NCBI GenBank assembly: GCA_030267565.1
Contig: BRXU01000003.1
Location: 5,865,001-5,929,000, forward strand
Origin: Pleodorina starrii
Taxonomy: Eukaryota > Chlorophyta > Chlorophyceae > Chlamydomonadales > Volvocaceae
Direction: 5' to 3'
Length of the DNA stretch: 64,000 bases
Shown: positions 33,972-45,992 of the stretch, in pieces
How the letters are laid out: each line of letters begins with the position of its first letter
Position numbering within the stretch: position 1 is the stretch's first letter
Translations under genes and position numbers: made by a program
Notes under the pieces: model-generated
The model's database searches: none
What the model saw: only the letters and a program-made list of their open reading frames with translations
Told to the model about the DNA's origin: nothing

Positions 33972-36900
33972 TTCTGCAGGGCGGCGGCGCGTGCGTGCGT
34001 GGACCGCTTCGTGCGGGACGGCGCGCTGATTGGGCTGGGCCCGGGCGAGATGGTGGGTGCAAGGGACACGGCTGGGAAAGGGCAGGAGGGTAGGTCCGCC
34101 TGCTTGTGTATACGTGCGTGTGCTGAGCTGTGATCTCATTGCCAAGCGGCGCCTAGCAACACTGAGGAGGCCCAGATTCGACATCAACACCGGACAGGCG
34201 CCGAGCAACACTGAGGAGGCGCCGGGATGCTGGCCCGGCCGCTGCCACAGGCGTCAGCCAGCTGACACCTGCGCGGCTTGTCGATGTCTTTGCTCGCACC
34301 AGCGCCTGCGCACACCCGGGCGTCTACCTTCAATCTAGGCGCGATCGTCCTCCGCCGCCCCCTGGGCCCCTGTTGCCTCGCCCTCGCCCTAGCCGTTCTC
34401 CGCTGCCTCCTTCATTCCCCAGTAACTCCCCGTCCCTTGCCTTTACCCCCCCAAAACGCACGGGTGCCCCCCTGACAACTCCCGAGTTCAGACGAGCCTG
34501 GTAATCGAGGAAGTGGGCCGGCGCCTCGCCAACGGAAAGCTCATGGTAGGGGGCCCCCTCATGGTACCGGCATCGCACTGCGCGTGTTGGGTTACTTCTC
34601 ACTGGGCCGATCCCCCGGATCGCGGGAGATGGCGAGGACGACCTCAAGCACAACGGCTTGAGGTTTTTAAGGGTCTGTGAACGGGGCTGGCAGACACGCC
34701 AGTCTCAGGGGGTCGCGAATCGCGAAGGCAGGGGACAGCGCGCGGCAGAACAGGCCGGGGCGACTCCTTGCACCCTGCCCTCTGCAGACCGCGCCAGCTG
34801 TCTGCCGCTGTTGCTGGTACCGGTAGCTGCTGCGGACCGCCGACGCCACGTGTGATAAAGTTTCTTGCTTTCCTTACGCCATGCGCCGCCCCTACCATCC
34901 GCAGGGCGTGGTGGGTGTGCCGGTGTGTGACGTGGCGGCGCACGAGGCGGCCTTCCAGGGTGTGCCGCTGGTGCCCGATGCGCGGGCGGCGCAGGTCAGT
35001 CCGTCAGTCAGTCGGGCGGGCGGGCGGAGGGCCGTCTGGGGGTGGCGGGGGAGAGGGCTCTGCCCAGAAGTAGCTGGGAGGTGTGAAAGCAGATACAAGG
35101 GTCACCACCGTCGGGCGCCGCCCGCCGCGGCCGCCGCAGTAGCAGCAGCAGCAGGCGCCGCCCTTGGCCCTCCCCCCCTTTGTTCCAAACGCCACCCGGG
35201 CGCTCGGCTGCCCTGGGCCTCGTGTGCGCGCCTGCCCGGTGCCCGCAGGCCTCAGTGGTGGTGGCGGACGCGGACCAGATCGACCTGGCGGCGAATGCTG
35301 CGCTGGTGGGCTGCGCATCGGAGCCGCAACAGCCGGACGTGAGTGCGGGCACGTGCGGGCGTGGTCGCGGTCGTGGTGGTCGCGATCGTCGAAAGGGAAA
35401 AAACGACACGCTCTCCTCCTCACGCGTCTCCCAGAGTGGGCCCTCTCGACCTACCGTATATCGACCAAGCTGCAACCTCGCTAGACTGGGTGATTGGGGC
35501 TGCTGGGTCAAAACATCACTCGCATTTGCGGTACGGTACACCCAGGTTCACCCTTTGCCGGCCGTTACAGATCCCGAGGCTCAGGGCGGTGCTGACCCAT
35601 GGGTCGGAGGGCGGCGGCCCCCAGCTGGTGTTGCTGACGGAGTCGTCCCGGGTACGTGCGTGCGTGTGTGTGTGTGTGTGTGTGTGCTGCGGGCGTGCGC
35701 GTGTGCTCTGCTACCGGGACCCGTGGGTCGTGGTGCGCAGCATGTCGGATGGACGGGGCCCGATGCCTGCATTGGCGGGCTGTTGTTGTTGCTCCCTGCT
35801 GCTGCTGCTGCCGCGCAGTTTGCCGTCCGTATATCCGTATATGCGGTCTCGCGGCTGCTGCCGTCCAAAACCCGCTGGGACCTGCTGCACCTGCTGGGCC
35901 CTACCCTACCTGCATGCCCTCTGCACCTGGGCGTCCACCCAGGCGTCCTGGCGGGTCGGTATCAGCACCCCAATCCCGCATGCCCTTTGTCCCGTCCCCC
36001 TTGGCGTCCTGGCGGGTCGTGTCCTCCCCACCCAATCCCGCCGCAGCGCTGGCCCCGACACTGAATGCGAGGCGCGCACCCACTCGCGCCGTGCTCATGC
36101 GTCATGCGTCATGCCCTGCTGTACCGGTTGCTCCCCCTCCGCGCTGTGTCGTGTGCGCGCTGTTACTGCGGCTCGGTTTTTCGTCGACGTGCTGCCGCTG
36201 CCTGCAGGTGGTGGGGCGGCTGGGCGGCACGCTGCCGGTGTGGCTGGATGCAGACAGCTGGGAGGAGCACGCGGAGGAGCTGGATGACACCTTCCTGGGG
36301 GATGCAGAGCTGTGGTGGGTGGGGGTGGGGGTGGGTGATGGTGGGTGCAAAGTGCGGTGGTGGGTGACAAGCTGCCGTATGGCTTGGTAAGAAGCGGTAT
36401 AGGGTGTTTTGCTGTGGTGGGCTGGGAGGTGGGAGCTGGGGTGGGGGCGGGTAGGAGAGGACCCCGAGTGTGGCAACAGCGGCTGCCGCACACACCCGGG
36501 CAGCACCCGGAGAGGGCGTGAACGAGCCTCCCGGTGGCTGCAGGAGCAGCAGCACCACGACTTACATAGCCCGATGTGTTTCCGCGGGGGGTGGGTGGTG
36601 GGTGGGTGGGTGGGTGGATGCGATTGCGGTCGCATACCGGCAGCAGCAGCCGAGTGTTGTCTCCTCCATTGACGCCGGTCCCACCCCCCCCTCCCCCCAT
36701 TGCACCGCTGTGCGGCTGACCGACCCCCCCCTCTGGCTCGCAGGCGGAGGTCGTTCTCCGGGCAATCCGAAAACCCGCGCGGCGGCGACCATCCGTACAT
36801 CAGCCCGCAGGTAGGTACGGCACCTCGCGGCGGAGTGGACTACGTGTAACGACAACCGCTCCACACATACCAGTTCCAGCCCGGGAGGCTGCTGCTGCTG

Positions 36901-37236
36901 TGTACGACATGACTTGTCCGCCGCATCCTGTTTTGGCAGCGCGATGCTTGGGCAGCGCAATTGCACAATTGGTCCCAGGCCCGGACACCCGGGCGCCGAT
37001 CAGTTCCGACCAGTTCCGACCCTCCCGCCCTCCCCCTTCCGCAGGGACACACAATCGTGGATGTGCGGTTCTACGAGGGGCTCAAACTGTACGGCGAGGA
37101 GGAGCCGTACGACAAGATTGCGGAGGAGATTGAGCAGGTGGCGGGCGTCGTGGCGCACGGGCTGCTCATCGCGCGAGCGGCGGCGGCAGTGGTGGCGCGG
37201 CCGGGAGACGAAGGGCCGCAGATCGTCGAGTTCTGA
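33325..37236 (+). CDS. Plastid-targeted ribose-5-phosphate isomerase A-like protein, active site degraded
   Basis: Ten exons, 291 residues: 33325-33380, 33668-33733, 33980-34052, 34492-34545, 34905-34994, 35249-35338, 35571-35651, 36208-36314, 36744-36810, 37045-37236. The first two exons are inferred from phase and a transit-like leader rich in Arg, Gln and Ala. From residue 41 the RpiA order is clear: 'AAARACVDRFVRDGALIGLG', 'SLVIEEVGRRLANGKL', 'GVVGVPVCDVAAHEAAFQGV', 'VVVADADQIDLAANAALVG', 'LRAVLTHGSEGG', 'VVGRLGGTLPVWL', 'GHTIVDVRFYEG', 'IEQVAGVVAHGLL'. In the family an Asp pair, a Lys and a Glu do the aldose-ketose isomerisation. Here the first Asp aligns with Ala119 while Asp122 remains, and the Lys/Glu loop (normally KGGGAALTREK-like) is replaced by 'GCASEPQQPD'. 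Catalysis is therefore doubtful; a regulatory or binding role is inference. Confidence 0.82.
33911..33969 (+). repeat. (TG)n tract adjoining a 3' splice site
   Basis: Twenty-nine uninterrupted TG units end ten bases before the exon 3 acceptor (33979/33980) of the isomerase-like gene. They stand where a pyrimidine tract would be, leaving only TCCTTCTGCAG. Confidence 0.97.
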
Positions 37237-39402
37237 GCTTCTGACGACGTCAGCAGTCGCCACAGAACAAAAATAACCGCCATACCAAATTTTCCTCTCA
37301 AGTGCTCTCAACCCATGCTCACAGGAGCAAGAGGGAGGCTGCGCCGTGCCATGGGTGTGCCTCGCCGTGCCGTGTCGTGCAAAGCCATGTCGTACAGTAC
37401 TGCAATCGTACTGGCTGCCTCGGAATGCGTGCCACCACAGGAAAGGAACGTCGCCCCCCTGGCCGCGCAGACACGACGTGCCGGGCTCGGCTCCGCCACC
37501 GTACAGTACGGCACAGTACGGCTTCACCAAGGTGCCCAGAGCGGATCAGCGTGGAAACGAAGCGGCTGGCTGACTGAATGACAGACTGACTGGCTGGACG
37601 GATTGAAGCGAAGCGGGCTGAACACGAAGGGGGAAACGGGCCGTGTCGCACCAAAGGGGGGACGACACACATACACACACACCTGCGCCTGTGGGTCGCC
37701 CCCACCCGTGCCGCCCCGTAAGAGAAGAGCCAGGTGCTGATGAGGGGGTGCCGCTCCTGCAGGTGAGCGGTGCTTATGCTGAGCAATCTCCGACATCAAG
37801 GACGTGGAGGAGTGGAGACCAGGCCCAGGGTCTGATCGCGGCAGAGCCTCCCCGCCCCTTCCTGGCGCCCAGTCTGCGGTCTCTCTCGGCTCCCTCCACC
37901 CCCAACGGTTTGGCACCGAGTGCCCCCACACGCGGGGGATGGAGGGGGAGCCGCGCATCCCCGCTGGCGCCAGGGGGCCGAACCCAGATCTGATACCGGC
38001 GATGTTACGAAATGTACTCGCAAACGTTGCATTTTGGCTCACACACACACACACACACACACAAGCGTCCCGAGCCGAGCCGGGGGGTTGGGGAAAGGGG
38101 GGGTGTCAGCAAGCACCGACATGCTGCATGCATATATACTTCTCAACGTGCGTCTCGTCTTGAGTTCGCGTTCCCGCATTTCAGACCAGGCGCAGCGGAT
38201 AACGGATGGCGGAATGTGCCGTACCTCCGCGAGGGCGGGTGGGGCAATACGGTAACAGGCTCACCTGGCTCACTGCCATTGCCATGCCGTACCCACAATG
38301 CGCCGCCGTGGGGGCAGAGCCCGCTGCGGAGCGGAGCGGGCGCCAATCACTCAACAGACAACAGACAACGACCGGTAGCAACTAACAACCACCATACATC
38401 GCAACGTGGGAGCTTACGGCCCTGCCGCTGCCATGCACGCACGCATGCAGACCAAGTCAACCACGAGGCCCTCCCTCGACCAGCCAACAATGACCCATGG
38501 GTCAGTGAGGCGACACATGTCGCGTCGGTCCCCGCCCTCGGTGCTCTCCGAAGCGCACCCCCCTTCTTCTCCTTCTTCCCCGTGTGTCCCACCGCTCGGC
38601 CTCTCGCCGATGAATCCGCTCTGTACAGATCTACAGATCTTAGACTGCTCCCCACCCTCCCTCCCTCCGCTTGTCACTCTCGCACCGCACAAGAACAGGC
38701 CCAGTGACTTCCTCCTCCTCCACCGTGCCTCCGTGTCTCTGTTCTTTTTCACTCCATATCCCCGCTCCCTCCTTCAAATAAAAGTGAGTGCGCGGGCCGT
38801 GCCCCCCCGCCCCACCTCCTTCCTCCCGGCGCGAGCGGCGCCGCCTCCGGCGCGCCTCGGCAATACATACACGGTACGGTACGGCTCGTGTCCCAACGTC
38901 GGCAAAAACGCGTCTCTAAGGTCGTGTGGTTTCTTCCAGCTGCAAAATGCTGGCATGCTCCCCTTCCCCCTTTCCCCCTGTTCCCATCGCCGCCGCCGCC
39001 GCCACTGCTTCCGCGGCGGCTCGTCTACCCCGGGTCCTCCTCGCCTGCAAGAAAGAGCTCGAGCCCCAGCCCCAGCGCCGCCCCCCCGGGGCAAGGTCGC
39101 CGCCCCACACCCACCCCTTTTCCGGCACAAGTCCCGCCCCACCAACAACCCCCCATTCACACACACACCCCCCCTCATCTGCGCCCTCCTAATCCCACAT
39201 GTCCCCAGCCGCCTACCCCACACACACCCCTACCTAGTTGCTTCCTCCACCCCCTCTCCATCTCCCGGCACGCAAAGCGACTTCCCCCCCACGCCTCCCC
39301 CTCAGCCGCCCGCCCCCCACTTCTTCAAAGCCAACCGAATCCAACAAGCAGTCCTCAAGTTAATCCCCACGCGACGCGACGTTGACGTTTCCTCTTTTTG
39401 GC
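37237..39402. other. Intergenic region between convergent genes, no gene supported
   Basis: It holds the 3' ends of the isomerase-like gene (+) and zeta-carotene desaturase (-). Visible items: a (CA)n run at 38039-38063, a GACCCATGGGTC palindrome at 38492, and C-rich low-complexity sequence from 38900 on that keeps frames open by composition only. Confidence 0.6.
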
Positions 39403-42400
39403 TTACGCCGCGGCGCCAGCGGGCACCTGCTTAGAGGAGGCGGCGGCCTTGGACTTGTCCGCGAGGATGCGGGGGGCCGCCTCCAGGATCGAGTAGGCGC
39501 ACTGGCGGCCAGACAGGGTGGCGCCCTCCATAGAGTCAATGTAATCCTGAGGGAGGGGAGGGGTGTGGGGAGGGGAGTGGGGAGGGGAGGGGACGGAAGC
39601 AGAGGATGAGATCACAGCGACAGGGAGAGGGCGACGGCTGGGGGGAAGGGGTGGGAGGGAAAGAGGCAGGGAGGGGGAGACGCAGAGCAGGGGTTTGGTG
39701 GACAGGAGATGGGGGGGAGATGGGGGGGACCCTCCCCACCCTCCACATACCCGCGCCCTTCCACCATCACAGCCCCACCCACACAGCACCCTCCTCCACA
39801 CGCACCCTCACCCTCCCCTTCCCGGCCCCCTCTCCACACAAACACACGCCCCTCTCCCACCGCAAGGGGGAGAGTGCTGAGGCGGTCTTTCCGTCGGGGC
39901 TGGGTTAGCAGCCCCTGGCCAGCGTCAGGGCCCGGTCAGATACTGTAACGACACACCCACCCACCCACCCACCCACCCACCCACATTCTCACCTGCTTGG
40001 TGTATGAGCCCGCCAGGAAGAAATTGGGCACGGGCGTCTTCTGGTCGGGTCGGTACACGTCCATGCCCGGCGCCTCCTCGTACAGCGACTGACCAATCTT
40101 GACGATCGAGTGCCACGTCAGCTTCAGGCCGCGAGCCGAGGGGAAGAGCTGCCGCACCTGACGGTCAGTCTCCGCGGCGATGGCCTCGTTCGTCCAAGCC
40201 ATGTACGGCGCGGCGGGCGTGATGACGCACTGGAGGGAGGGAGGGAGAGGTGGGGCGGGGCGGGGCGGGGAGGGGCGGAAGGGGGTGGCGGGGAGAGGAG
40301 GGGCGGAGGCGGAAGGGTTGGTCAAGGGGAGGGAGTGGCGAATAGGGAGAGTGGTGAGCAGCTTGACCTGCGGGAGAAGGGATGGGGGTGGGGGAGGGCG
40401 GTACGGGCCGGGGGTTGGGTTCCGGATCCGCAGGGTTTCGGGGCGAGGATGCGCTGTGAGAAACATACGGACCAGGGGAAAGGGAGGGTGGGGGGGGGGA
40501 CGTGCGGGGCGGGGCGGGTGCGTGGGCAGAGGTTGGTGTGTGTGTGCGTCCTTGAAGTACACTGTCTACGTGTTTACAAGCATCTGTACGGCAACCGCAT
40601 CAAGCATTGCCGTACCTGCATGAGGCTGCCCTCGCCCTCCTTGAAGTACTCGACGGGGCTGGTGAGAGCCAAATCCGCAAAGCACGAAAAGTAGGTATCG
40701 GCCGAGTAGAGCAGGTTGTCGAGGCCGGCGGGGGAGCGCAGGTCGCGAACACGCGAGGCGTCCTGGGGGGGTGGGGGGTGGGGAGTTGCGATTTGGGATT
40801 GAGACGTCGGGGTCGGGAAAGGTGGTGGTGGTGGTGTCGGTATTGGGATCGGGTTTGGGGGTCAGGGTCAATTGAGATTGTGTGGACGTGTGGACAAAGG
40901 GCTCAAGCGGCGTTCCTTCCCTTTTCGGCGCGCAACGCAATCCCGACACCCCGCACGGTTGGTCCAGCCGGAATCCCCTCCCCGGCCACTTCCCCTCCCC
41001 TCCCCCGAAACACACATACACACACCGCCCTCCTCCCACCGTCCCGCCCACCTGAAACGTACCCAACCACCCCATCGCCGTCGCAAAGCCGCACCCCCCC
41101 ATCCCCCGCCGTTTTAATTACCCCCCAACACACACACACACACAGCCCCATCCCACGCGCGCCGCCGCCCTGCCAATGTGCCGTACCTTCATCTCTGTGA
41201 CCCAGCCGTCGTACCGCAGCTGTACGGTAATCACGGGCACGCCCACCAGCTTGTAAATCGCGTCAAACTGGGGGTGGGCCGCCCGCCACTCGCTCGGAAG
41301 CAGCTTCTTGATGCCCGGCACGTCCAGAGCAGCCACGTACGTGTCAGCCGTAATCACCTGCTCGCGACCCGCCGACCCAATCTTGAGCCCGGTGACGCGC
41401 GTGGTCCCATCGGCCGCCTTCTCGTACAGGACCTCCCTGCCGTCGTACGCGCACGAGGTACGACACGGCGCGGAGGAAGAGGAGCGCGGGAGTTGGTTCA
41501 CGGGTCGGCCGTCGGGTCTGCCTGCCTTCCTCCCCAATCAATACCGTAGTCGTCCCGCACACAACGTGTCGCGAGCGAAACCATGCCGGAATCCCCATTC
41601 CCCTGCCGCCCCTCCTTCCCCTCCGTCTCCCCCTCCTCCCCTCCGCCTCCCTCCTCGCCCTCGCCCCCCCCCCCGGCACTCACTTGCAGCCCGCGCGCGT
41701 GTGGATGCGCCCCCCCTTGACCGTGACGTAGTCGGCAATGGGCGCCAGCAGCCTCTCCGCCGGGGAGCCGTTCAGCATGCGCAGCACCGAGGCGTCCGTC
41801 TTGGTGGCGAAAAACTGAAAGATGGTGAGCATGCAGCGAGCCGAGATGTGGTCGCAGTCCAGGAAGCCAAGCGCGTAGGCTGCGTGTGAGGGCGGGAGGG
41901 GTTGGGAGGGTGTGAGGGTTGGGAGGGGATTGGGGGAGGGTAGGCGGGAGGGATTGGGGGGCTAGGAGGCAGGGAGGGAGAGGAGGGAGGGAGGGAGCAA
42001 GGGCGACGGATTGCGAGGGAGGGAGGAAGGGAGGGAGGGAGAGGCATCAGGAAGGGAGGGAGGGGCTTGCAGAGGGCGGGTGGGCGAGGCACACGGGGTC
42101 TCTCTCACCGATGGGGTCCCACATGCGCTTGATCGAGTTCATGGAGCCGCCGTGGCTGGTGAACCACTGCGTAAACGAGATGCCGTCCAAGTCGCGAATG
42201 TCCTGCATGCCGCCCTCGGGGTCAACCAGCGCCCGCACAATGGGCGAGGTGCCCAGCGCCAGGCTGTTGGCCACCTTGTCGAGGGGCTCCAGTTGGGGGG
42301 TGGTGAAGAAGGCCTTGAGGCCGTGGAAGGGAGCCCCGATCTTGAGGCCGTTCAGGAAGAAGCGAAAGTCAAGCTCCCGAACGTCGCCGTCATTGTTGCA

Positions 42401-45400
42401 GAAGGTGTGGGTGTGCTCCTGCGGGGTGGGGTGGGGTTGGGGGTTGGGGGTTCGGGGTTGGGGGTTGGAGGTTTGAGATTTGGGGTGGGGTGTGGGTGTG
42501 GGGGCGGAGCGGACGGTGTCCTCGGTGGGTGGGTTTGGCCCTGCCCCAGCCCAGCGCAACCAACATCCTCCGGGACCCCTCCCCCAGCCCTCGCCCCTCC
42601 CCTGCTGCTCAAGCAGGGTGCCGGACCGCCTGCCCGCCCGCCACCTCGCCGCCACCTGCCCAACCCCCCACCCGGCCCTCCGTTCCTCCCTCGACCCAGC
42701 TCCACGCAGCAACCCGCCCCCTCCCCCGTCTCTCTTCCTTCACTGCGGCCCCCCGCTCGCCCCCCGCCCCCCCCCCCCCAACCCGCCAACACCTCCCTCC
42801 CCCTCCCCCCCTCCCTCCCCCTCCCCCACCACATACACCCACCCACCTTGAGCAGCAGATTCTCCAGCACTCCGCACTTGGCCATCAGACGGAACAGGTT
42901 GAAGTAGCAGCCGAAGAAGACGTGCAGACCCATCTGCAACACACGCAGCGAGGAGGGGAGGGAGATGCGGTGTAAAAAAGAAGATACCGGGGGGTTGGTG
43001 GTGTGTGAGTGGGATCGGCGCGTCGGCTTTCCTTCAGCGAGGGGAGGGGTGGAGGCAGAGGGGTCGACGACGCTCGTCACCCTCTTCCCGGCCAATTCAT
43101 GCAAGCGCGTCCCCCCCCGGGGTTGGGGAAACCACCCGCCCGCGACAGGGCACTGCCCCATCCCCTCCCTCCCTCCCGGGGAGGAGGGGGGCCCCGCTGC
43201 TGTCCGCTTCGCATCCGGATGCCCCGGGCCCGGGGGACGTACCTCAATGTGGTTCCCGTCCTTGTCGACATAGGACGCCACCTTGCCGCCAATCCACTGC
43301 CGCCCCTCGTAAATGTCAACCTCGTAGCTACAAGAGGGATGGAGTGGGGTGGGGCGGATGGGGGCGAGGCGGCAGGCGAGGTAAGGGCAAAAGGCGAGGG
43401 AGGCGGGCAGCGGGGCGGGGCGCCACGGGCAGAGGGACGGGTCAAGGGGGCCCCGACTGGGAGCGGAGCGGCAGCTGCGATGTGGGGCTACTGGTGGGTT
43501 TCATGCCGTACTGGGTGGCCACGTGGACTATGTCCGTAGGGGTATGCACGCGCGCAGCCGGCGAGTGGGCGATGTCCCGTGCGCGGAGGACAAGAGCCCT
43601 GTGCCCAGCCCCGGCTGGGCTGGGGCGTCTCCATTTAGAGGTCAGTTGCCTAGCCAGGCAGCGAGCCGGCGTGCCTAGCCAGCCAGCCAACCTGCCAGCC
43701 CGACAGCCTATCTCCACGCCCGCTAGCCCGCTGCCAACTGGCGGTCTTTACAGAACCAGTAGTCCTGGAAGCTCAACCAATCAGCCAGCGAACGAGCTAC
43801 CCCAGCACAACCGGTCAGCTGTGGCGAGCCGTGCTGCTGCCCCCCCGTGCAGCTGGCCCCAGACAGGCGCTGGCGGGCAGACTGGATTTACTCATGTCGG
43901 CCGACTGACTGGCGGACTTAGTGGCGACCTGGCCACCCAGCCACCCACCCAGCTAGACAGCCGGCGAGGCCAGCAGATCGGCTGGCTGGTTGGGAGGGAG
44001 GAAAGAGGCCGCGGGCGGAGCCGCTCCCGCGCCTCCCGGCCCGGCAGCGCAGATACCGCAAGACGGCCGTTGCGCGAGCCGCGCGCAGGCGGAGCCTCTC
44101 GCGGCGAGGGAGGGCTTACAGAAGGGAGAGGGCTTATACTGCAGGGCCACCGGCGACCGGCGGGGCCAGCGCCCACACAGCGCCGACGGCTCTGGTGGAG
44201 GTGGTGGTACTGCTGTTGCTGGTCCCCTTTGACACTGCCGGCGTCGTCGTTGCGGCTGCTGCTGCTGCGGCAGCTGCTGATGCTGTCGTTTTCACATGTG
44301 TCGTACAAATGTGTCACACAGAAAAATGTTCACACAGACGTGCCCGGCTTGTTGCTGCTGCTGCTGCCGAGCAATCGAAATCGCGAAATCGCCGCTGCCG
44401 CGGTCTCCCCTGAAGTGCGGCTGCGGAGGGAGGTTGAGGCCGTTGCGGGCTGCAAATTGCTGCTGCTGCCGTTACTGCTGCTGCACCTCGACCTGCCTGT
44501 CGGCTTGCCTTCAGTCGGTAATGCTTTGATGACGATGGTGACGATGATGCTTGCTGCGGCTGCCGTCGGCGGCGCGCTCCTCGGATAATCCCGGAAGGGG
44601 GCGTGGCGCAGCCGCTTGGGCGCTTCTGGGATGCGCCGCTGGCAACGCTTCGGCCAGGCGGTGGCTATCGAGAAACCTCGGGGTCAAAAGCCGAGACTGC
44701 GCCGCCCACAGCCCCTCACGGTCGAGCGCCATAGCCTTAGCTAGAATCGAGCGACCCTACCCCTTGTAACAGAAACCGAAACCGAGCCCAACCGTTACTT
44801 GGAGCGTTTCTTTCCCACCCCTCGTAAGTAGAAACGGCCCCCCTCTCTCCGTTGTTCGCAGCAATCCCCGCTTTTGGCCTCACCCCTGGTCTAGCAACTC
44901 CACAGCGGTGGACAGGCCCGCCAGGCCGCCGCCAACGATGGCGACCTTCAGCTTCGGAGCACCCTGGAAAGCGTCGAAAAGGGATGAAGGGTGGTTATGG
45001 GCGCGATGGGAGCCGTCAACGGTCGGTCGTTCGCTCCGTTACCCGGCGCCCGAAGACGTAACCGGCCGGCATTGCGAGCGTCGAAGACGCGCCTGGACCC
45101 GTTTTTACCCAAATGCCTTAAACGAAAGGAGCAGCGTCGGGGATAGCGAGTCGTTATGGTGAGGGCGGCGTGGCTAACCCCGACGACGTGTACGCTCGCA
45201 TGCAGGATGCGGGCCGGGCACTTCAGCCACTCAATTGGTCGCGCGGGTCCACCAATTACAAGCGCGTCTAGAGATCTTATCGACTGGTGCAAATTGCGGG
45301 CGGAAACCTACCGGTGCTGGGGGCTTCGGCTCATCAGGGAAGAGCGACCGCAGGGGAACGTCCTTCAGGCCCACCGCCGTGACATCTGACACCTTGATCT

Positions 45401-45636
45401 TCTTTTGAGGCACTGCTGCCACAGCTTGGGGCTTGACTGCACACCAAATGAGTGGGGCCCCGGTTCTCGTTTGTGCTTTTGAGGCTGGCCACACGCGACG
45501 ACTCCCACGGGCATACCACAGCCTTACCTGCACGCCTGCAAGTGCGCACCGAAAGCGCCTTAATTGGGCACAATTGGGTGCCCTTCGCGCCCGAGCAACG
45601 CGCGGTCGGCGCCTGCTGTCCAAGAGCAAGCTGCAT
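39403..45636 (-). CDS. ZDS1: Zeta-carotene desaturase, plastid precursor
   Basis: FAD-dependent desaturation of zeta-carotene toward (pro)lycopene at the plastid membrane, using plastoquinone in the known pathway. Eleven exons, 589 residues: 45636-45528, 45436-45312, 44963-44884, 43327-43243, 42933-42847, 42418-42109, 41879-41684, 41436-41187, 40762-40616, 40229-39993, 39546-39403. All phases fit. Exon 1 plus the start of exon 2 give a Ser/Arg/Ala-rich transit peptide. The Rossmann FAD motif is '[12 protein letters not shown]' (Gly89-Gly94), followed by '[23 protein letters not shown]' split here only for length: '[13 protein letters not shown]' then '[10 protein letters not shown]'. Later blocks '[17 protein letters not shown]', '[18 protein letters not shown]', '[12 protein letters not shown]' and '[15 protein letters not shown]' are diagnostic of ZDS rather than phytoene desaturase. 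The C-terminal tail is Ala/Lys-rich. It is divergently paired with the L1-domain gene. Confidence 0.97.
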
Positions 45637-45992
45637 CTTTGTGCTCCGATCGACGACTCCGCAGTTAGTTCAAGAGATAAACGTGGCCGTCGCCTTGCCC
45701 TAAAGTAAGAGATGCGTGGTATCCTTGGCTGAATGAAGCCCATTAAGACGTTCGGTTGCAGTACGCTCGTCCCGTCAACAAACCGGACGAAGAAGACCTC
45801 ATGCAGACACACCATTATGCTTGTATACTTTACGTCGACTCGAGCGTCTTTTGCCCTTAGCAGGTTTTGATAATTACATCTCCGCCGCCAGTTCTTCTTG
45901 CAACCGACACGCAAACCTTGTGCCAAGCCATACATTGATTATTTATAGATTGCGCACCGACAACACTTTAAGCGGCACATAAACAAATATAT
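45637..45992. promoter_or_regulatory. Candidate bidirectional promoter, 356 bp
   Basis: This is the only sequence between the start codons of zeta-carotene desaturase (-) and the L1-domain gene (+), so both core promoters and 5' UTRs must lie here or overlap the genes. It is AT-richer toward the L1 side (ATATATATG overlaps that start codon). No defined light-response or heat-shock element was recognised. Confidence 0.6.

Noticed and set aside
38406..39434. 342-codon plus-strand open frame before zeta-carotene desaturase
   Set aside because: Mostly Pro/Ser/His from C-rich low-complexity DNA; it overlaps the last desaturase exon antisense.
39953..39984. CCCA tetranucleotide run as a telomeric tract
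   Set aside because: The unit lacks the TAAA portion of the telomere repeat; it is an ordinary microsatellite next to a splice donor.
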